DNA of 64,000 bases from positions 114,030 through 178,029 of the forward strand of contig MNCI01003111.1 of the NCBI GenBank assembly GCA_015680685.1, written 5' to 3'. Positions 59,148 to 64,000 of the stretch are shown here, in pieces; positions within the stretch are counted from its first letter, which is position 1; every line of letters starts with the position of its first letter. Below the pieces are notes generated by a model. The model did no database searches and was not told the origin of the DNA. It saw nothing but the letters and a program-made list of their open reading frames with translations. The DNA is from Gnetum montanum (Eukaryota; Streptophyta; Gnetopsida; Gnetales; Gnetaceae). Both the position numbers and the translations under genes were made by a program.

Positions 59148-60603
59148 TATAACGACGGAAAACATCGGTCACTGGAAATACCGAACGAAAGTCCATGTAC
59201 ATAGTTCTAACCCCGGATCCATGCAAGGGCAGTGCTAGAGAGGAAAATGAATTCGAGGTACCCTGAACGATCTTGTCGATCAGACAGGGACTTATTTAAT
59301 TAGTAAAAGGTTTGTTAGTAATTTGATGGAAAAATGAAGATTCTTTATAAAGCAATGCAATGTTGTTAACCCCGAAAGCAATTGAAGACAATGTAAACGA
59401 TTTAGATGAGATTGCGAAATCCGTATAACTAGGATGCAAGAGATCAGATTTGATAGAGAATACAATCACAAGATCTGGGATTTAATTTATGAAAAATAAT
59501 ATGTTTGATACAATGATTCCAGGTGGGCTTCGGTTTAGACGAAGCACATGCTAGTAACAAGAAGTTATCTAAAGATGAAACAAGCGAGGATTAATCTACC
59601 TTGATCTAGCCAATCTGGGTGCAAGGAAGTCAGACCTATGGGAGAATATCTTGTAGCTGATTGTTTCTAATCAAGAATTCTTGCCAATCACCTTTGACGT
59701 TCTCACGATCGCTGATCCTCTTTTACTTTTTTTTGCCAACCTTGAAAGAAAAATTTTTGCCCACCCCCTTGATCTTCGTCAATTGGAGCATTTATAAGGT
59801 TAGGGTCAGGAGAAAAACGCGGTTTAAGTGACATGTGTCCTAAACCCATAAAATGCCGTTGACTCAATGTGTTGTTGTTGAAGCTTGTGACGCTATGCTG
59901 CGTAATGCATCGTAAACTACCCTTGTGTGGGCTTTGGCAACAAACTGTTCTTTGATTACGCTGTAATACGCTAGAGAGCGTATTGTGGCGTATGAACTAC
60001 TGATTTCTAAATTGTGCTTGTCGTTACTTGAATTACGCTGCATTACACTAAATTATGCATCGTAGCGTAATTCAGCATAAAATAACGAAACCACAAAAGT
60101 TGAAGTGTTGTTGCCGTGTTTCCTCTATTTCTATCTCTTTCAGGTTTTTTTACTACGCTGCATTACATAAAGTAGCGTAATGGGCCCCTTAACTAGGAAA
60201 GAAAACCCATTGAAATGGGCGTCATGCTACCGATCGTTGCTTAGGCCTTGAGATTTTTACTGGGCTGTTGAAGTCTTGCATGTTTTCCATCCTTGATGCT
60301 GCGATGGACTGTCTTTGATATTACGCTGCATATGCGATGTTACGCTATGTAGCGTAATACGACATAATTTGCCAAAAGTTAAGATTTTCGAAATAGAAAA
60401 CTTGCAAAGTTGGAAGTTTTGCCGCCGTGCATCCATCGCTTTGCTCCGTCTTTTGGAATTTGCTTGTGCTGTGCTATGCAACGTGGCGGGACAGACCTTC
60501 GACTAAAAAGGAACTTGTTGTGCCACGCTTTATTGCGACCCTTTGTCTGAATCACTAGCCTTTTGCTGAACCGTCGAGACCTCGAATTTTTCACGATGTT
60601 TCA
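59148..60603 (-). repeat. Element F 5' LTR, 1456 bp
   Basis: It aligns to 43148-44600 from TATAACGACG to GATGTTTCA with mainly C/T and G/A differences. The GCGTAA/TTACGC palindromes are present but more eroded, for example TACGCTGC...GTAGCGTA near 60152-60179. Confidence 0.9.
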
Positions 60604-61901
60604 CTGGACACCTGGAAGAAACAATAATTTCTTCACCAAGTTAAGCATTTCATAGAAATCAATGGGAACCTTTACAAAGTATGTTTTGACGGCCTATTAC
60701 GCTAGTGTGTTTCTAACACAGATCAACTACGCATTCTCTAGGATGCTCACAAAGGTCCTTTTGGGGGCCATTATGCTGGGAGAGGCATAGCCATAAAAAT
60801 CCTCATGGTAGGATATTACTAGCCAATAATCTTCAAAGATGCACACCAATTCATCCACACTTGTGATCATTGTCAAAGAGATGGTGGAATGATAGCTCGA
60901 ATGGAGAGGCCACAACAATAGATTCAACCTCTTGAGAAATTTTATATTTGGGCATTGACTTTATGGGTCCCATCATGCCTATGTCAAATGGAAAGGCATA
61001 TATAATAGTCACGGTTGACTATTGCACTAAGTGGGTAGAAGTAGCAGCTGTCATCAATTTTACATCCACCATTGTTGCTCGGTTTGTTCAACAAAACATC
61101 ATAAATAGGTTTGGTGTGCCTTCTATGTTAATTTCTGACAATGGAACTCATTTCACATGTGCCACTCTTTGAAAACTTATGTAGTGCTTGGGGGTTGATC
61201 ACAAACTCATAACACCTTATCACCCTCAAGCGAATGGTCAAGCTAAAGTCACTAATCGGAAGATTACGAAAATTCTAACATGCACTATTAATAAGTACCG
61301 AAGAAATTGGAGCACCAAATTAAATGATGCCATTTTGGCCTATCACTCCACATGGAAGCTTTCCATAGGTTATTCTCCCTATGAGCTTGTGTATGGAAAA
61401 CTACCAACACTACCCATTCAAGTTGAGCTTCGTACACTCTCTACAGCCTATGACCTTGACATGAATCTAAGTCTAGCACAAAAGGAAAGATTAATGAACC
61501 TCAACTTGCTAGATAAAAATCGATTAATGGCCTTATCATCTAATGAAATGCATAAGGCATTCAATAAGAAACACCATGACCTCAAAATAAGGAAAGTCAG
61601 GTTTCAACTAGGAGACAAGGTTTTCTACTAGAATCCTACACACGTACCTTAACGAATCAAATTTCAAATGTTGTGGGAAGGACCTTGCATTATCGAAGAA
61701 ACTTTTCCATCTAAGGACATGATTATATATAAACTTGATAGGCTAGACAAGAAACAATTAGTCAACATCCAACAACTAAAACCTTTCCATGAGCCCAAGA
61801 CAACCAACTTAACAAACACCCCGCTAGATGGACAACCACACTCACTCTTTTGGATCTCCTCCTTCCAAATTAGTCATGGGGGAGATGGTCATCCATACTA
61901 A
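60604..61901 (+). pseudogene. Element D integrase (resumes after F, broken)
   Basis: The linker WKKQ-x-FLHQVKHFIEINGNLY is followed by a decayed zinc finger (CDHCQRDGGM near 60870). Core 60948-61172: [32 protein letters not shown] (first Asp), LISDNGTHFT (second Asp). Then 61188-61631: TPYHPQANGQAKVTNRKI, with Lys at the Glu position, and YSPYELVYGKLPTLP and FQLGDKVFY. The C-terminal end (61668-61901) closes with SHGGDGHPY and a stop. TAG stops split the blocks. Confidence 0.85.
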
Positions 61902-63906
61902 CACTTTAAGAATCTCCTTAGTCTTTTGACTTTTTGTTTTACACATTTTTGATTTTACAACTTTTTGTTTTCATGTTCTTTATTTTACATCTTTTTATTT
62001 TTCAGGTTATTGATCTTTTCTAAGTTTTTGTTTTACACCATCATTAGTATATTTAATATTTCTTGAATACTCTTTTACTTTATTTTATATTTTCTTACGT
62101 TTGGTGTAATTCTCTACTCTTTTTGCTAATAAGGTGCCAAGTACCATGGTAATGTGCTACTCGATGGTGGTATGTATCAATTGTGATTTGATTGTTGATT
62201 TTTGGTTTTTGACTTTGAATGTTGTTACTGACAACTAGGACATGATTTCTTTTCATGTAACAAGTAGTGAGTCCACATCATCCACCCATCTACACACTCT
62301 ATGGTGTTTCTTATTTTGGAAACATGTAGTCTCTATTTCATTAATACAACCTTAATAAATTTGTGACTTGTGTAGTTTCTAGAATTGGGAAGGAATCAAA
62401 GATTCAGATAGGGTGTGGCTTTAAAGGGATGTTGTATTCATCATGCTTTTTCATTTTCTTATGTGTAGGGGTGTTCTTGTGAACTTCTCACCATTTCGTG
62501 TCATTCCACAATAGGAAGTTGAATAAGTCCTTACATGGTGTGGTCCTCATTAAAAAAAGAGAGGGAAAGATGATGGGGATTCAACAACATCCCTTAGATA
62601 AAATAAATGTGAAAGCACATGGGTCTTTGCACGATGTTTTTTCCATTAAAAAACCATCATAAATAAATAATATGGAAATTCAAAGCACACCCCTTAGACC
62701 AAATAAAAGGGCTACAAGCACCTATTATGGGACTTGTCTTGTCTCCTCTAACTAAGGCCCTTTCTCACTTCCGACTTCTTCTCTAATTTGCGATGGTGGT
62801 TGTTTTGTGGAAGCATTCTTGCATCTCAAGGGATGGACTAGTCTTAGAATGTTGATGTGAAGTCACTGAAAGTGGTTGGTTTGGGGTTGGACTAAGGACG
62901 GATCGTATTGAGTCATGTAATCACAAACTCCACAAGGGACTTCATGTGACCATAATTAAGAACTCGATTCCATTCTCTCTCTCATCCATCTATGTTTTTC
63001 ATGTCTCACCTTATTACTGGTTTCATATTTTGATTCAATGTTCTGGTTTGATGTGTTAGGATTCTCAGTCAGTTACTTTTAGGTTTTTGTACTTAACCTT
63101 TCATAATCATTAATCATCCATGAAGCCCATGGACTCCTTAGTTTGAATTTCTGCAAGGGAAAAAAATGGCATGTGCCTACTTTTGGGAGGACCCATTTGC
63201 ATATCTTTTGATTTGGTTAAGTTTAGTTCTTTAACCTTAGACATTTTTACAATCGAATTCTTTTTATTTACCCCATCAATGCCATCCAATTGTGCGCACC
63301 TTCACAACTATTTTTAGTAAATACTTTCTTTTTATTGTTGTGAATTTCCATACCCTCTTTTCAGTATTCCTTGTATTAAGCTTTTTCTGAATTTTATGGA
63401 CTACTTCTTTCACTTAACCCATTTTTCAATCTTTCCACTAACATTATTAAGCAACTAGTCTATCACAATCACAACTTAGCTAGATAAAACTACTAATGAG
63501 ACAAGGTATTCAACTACTATGTGTTACACTTTATATACTAGTCCTTGATTTTGTTGTGATTGTAGTGGGGAGCATGGATTTGAAGCAAGACTCTCTTCAC
63601 CAAGGATGATGCAACAATATCACTTACGGGAGATTATTCATGACCATTGGATCTCTTCTACCTCTCCCTCATTCTTCTGTTGCCAAGAGTGGTTGGATGT
63701 CCATTGGCTCTGAGGGTGTTCTTTCCTATTGTCATGAACACCCAATTTTGTACACAATTGTAATGATGTATGCTCGGGCACTTTTGTATTTTTTTGTTTC
63801 CTCTATGTCACTCTGCATATCAATCAAACATGCCATACCTCCTAATATATTTTCTAAGGGACTTTTTCATCTTCTTCTATACTCAAGGATGAGTTTTCAT
63901 TCAGTT
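61902..63906. other. Element D 3' untranslated region
   Basis: It begins with a T-rich tract (61915-62110, repeated TTTTACA/TTTTGTTTT) right after the pol stop, as in B and E. A 92-codon open frame at 63640-63918 runs into the polypurine tract and has no domain. Otherwise nothing is recognised. Confidence 0.6.
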
Positions 63907-63915
63907 GTGGGGGTA
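63907..63915 (+). other. Element D polypurine tract
   Basis: GTGGGGGTA lies directly before the 3' LTR and is preceded by GGATGAGTTTTCATTCAGTT, matching element B. Confidence 0.75.
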
Positions 63916-64000
63916 TGATGAATTGTGTTTTACATGAGCCCTGATATCGGGCATGCGATATTGCGGGGTACTCCTAGGCCTATAAATACAGCCCTTAGGC
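63916..64000 (+). repeat. Element D 3' LTR, first 85 bp
   Basis: TGATGAATTG, two GATAT motifs and TATAAATACAGCCCTT (63981 on) match the 5' LTR at 27203. The LTR is cut by the window end. Confidence 0.85.

Larger units (their letters stand above)
43148..60603 (-). mobile_element. Element F: large Tat/Ogre-like LTR retrotransposon with antisense gene, inserted in D
   Basis: 17,456 bp with LTRs at 43148-44600 and 59148-60603. The 5-bp flanks TTGGA (43143-43147) and CTGGA (60604-60608) fit a target duplication with one transition. Minus-strand order: 5' LTR (right), primer site, gag, protease, [antisense gene on plus], RT, RNase H, second archaeal-type RNase H, integrase, 3' spacer, polypurine tract, 3' LTR (left). 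The dual RNase H and the C-x2-H-x4-H gag motif are marks of the Tat lineage. LTR copies differ mostly by transitions, so it is an old insertion. Confidence 0.92.
27203..64000 (+). mobile_element. Element D: Athila-like LTR retrotransposon, split by E and F, cut by right edge
   Basis: D occupies 27203-30210, 40262-43147 and 60604-64000. Its order is 5' LTR, tRNA-Asp-like primer site, gag, protease, RT/RNase H, integrase, 3' UTR, polypurine tract and the start of the 3' LTR at 63916. Removing E joins gag through one copy of the duplicated CCAGC (GAATTATACCAGC to AGTGGCAGC), restoring a QQWQQPQSW-type reading like that in element E. Removing F rejoins RNase H/integrase linker sequence. D is therefore older than E and F. 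All its ORFs are decayed. Confidence 0.9.

Noticed and set aside
63640-63918. 92-codon ORF at the end of D as an accessory gene
   Set aside because: The end similarity to an ORF in B (MSFHSVVGV/MSFQSVVGV) reflects the conserved polypurine-tract DNA, not a protein.

Overview
The window looks like nuclear DNA of a seed plant, most likely a gymnosperm. The evidence is very low gene density, long AT-rich spacers, large old nested Ty3/gypsy LTR retrotransposons with primer sites resembling those of plant elements, a plant-type tRNA-Pro(UGG), a plant F-box gene and a plant root-cap-family gene. The gymnosperm assignment is inference from repeat load and decay; no species is recognised.

Layout. 1-17642: Athila-like element B on the minus strand, with a second minus-strand Athila-like element A inserted in its 3' LTR (A runs off the left edge). 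17643-27202: a host island. It holds a tRNA-derived SINE-like head, exact and near-exact tandem duplications, tRNA-Pro, an F-box gene broken by one stop and one frameshift, an intact two-exon root-cap gene on the opposite strand, and about 4.8 kb of AT-rich DNA with little recognisable content. 27203 to the right edge: Athila-like element D on the plus strand, split by two insertions. E (30211-40261, minus, Athila-like, with a 535-base assembly gap) has an exact 5-bp target duplication. F (43148-60603, minus, 17.5 kb, Tat/Ogre-like) has a near-exact one. With E and F removed, D's gag and pol reading continues across both junctions.

The most unusual object is in F. Between its protease and its reverse transcriptase, on the strand opposite to gag and pol, lies a seven-exon gene (50199-54419). 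Six introns with GT-AG ends join in phase into 1,106 codons. Nine of its twelve in-frame stops are TAG, the pattern expected from methyl-C decay of CAG codons. Spacers around it carry short hairpin-forming repeats.

Other cross-element patterns: all four integrases that can be read have Lys where the third catalytic Glu of the D,D(35)E triad is expected; all four Athila-like elements carry GATATC palindrome arrays just upstream of the TATA box at the 5' end of the LTR; and element B has an extra such array plus TATA box just upstream of a third ORF after integrase. All retroelement coding regions here are decayed. Only the root-cap gene and the tRNA look intact.
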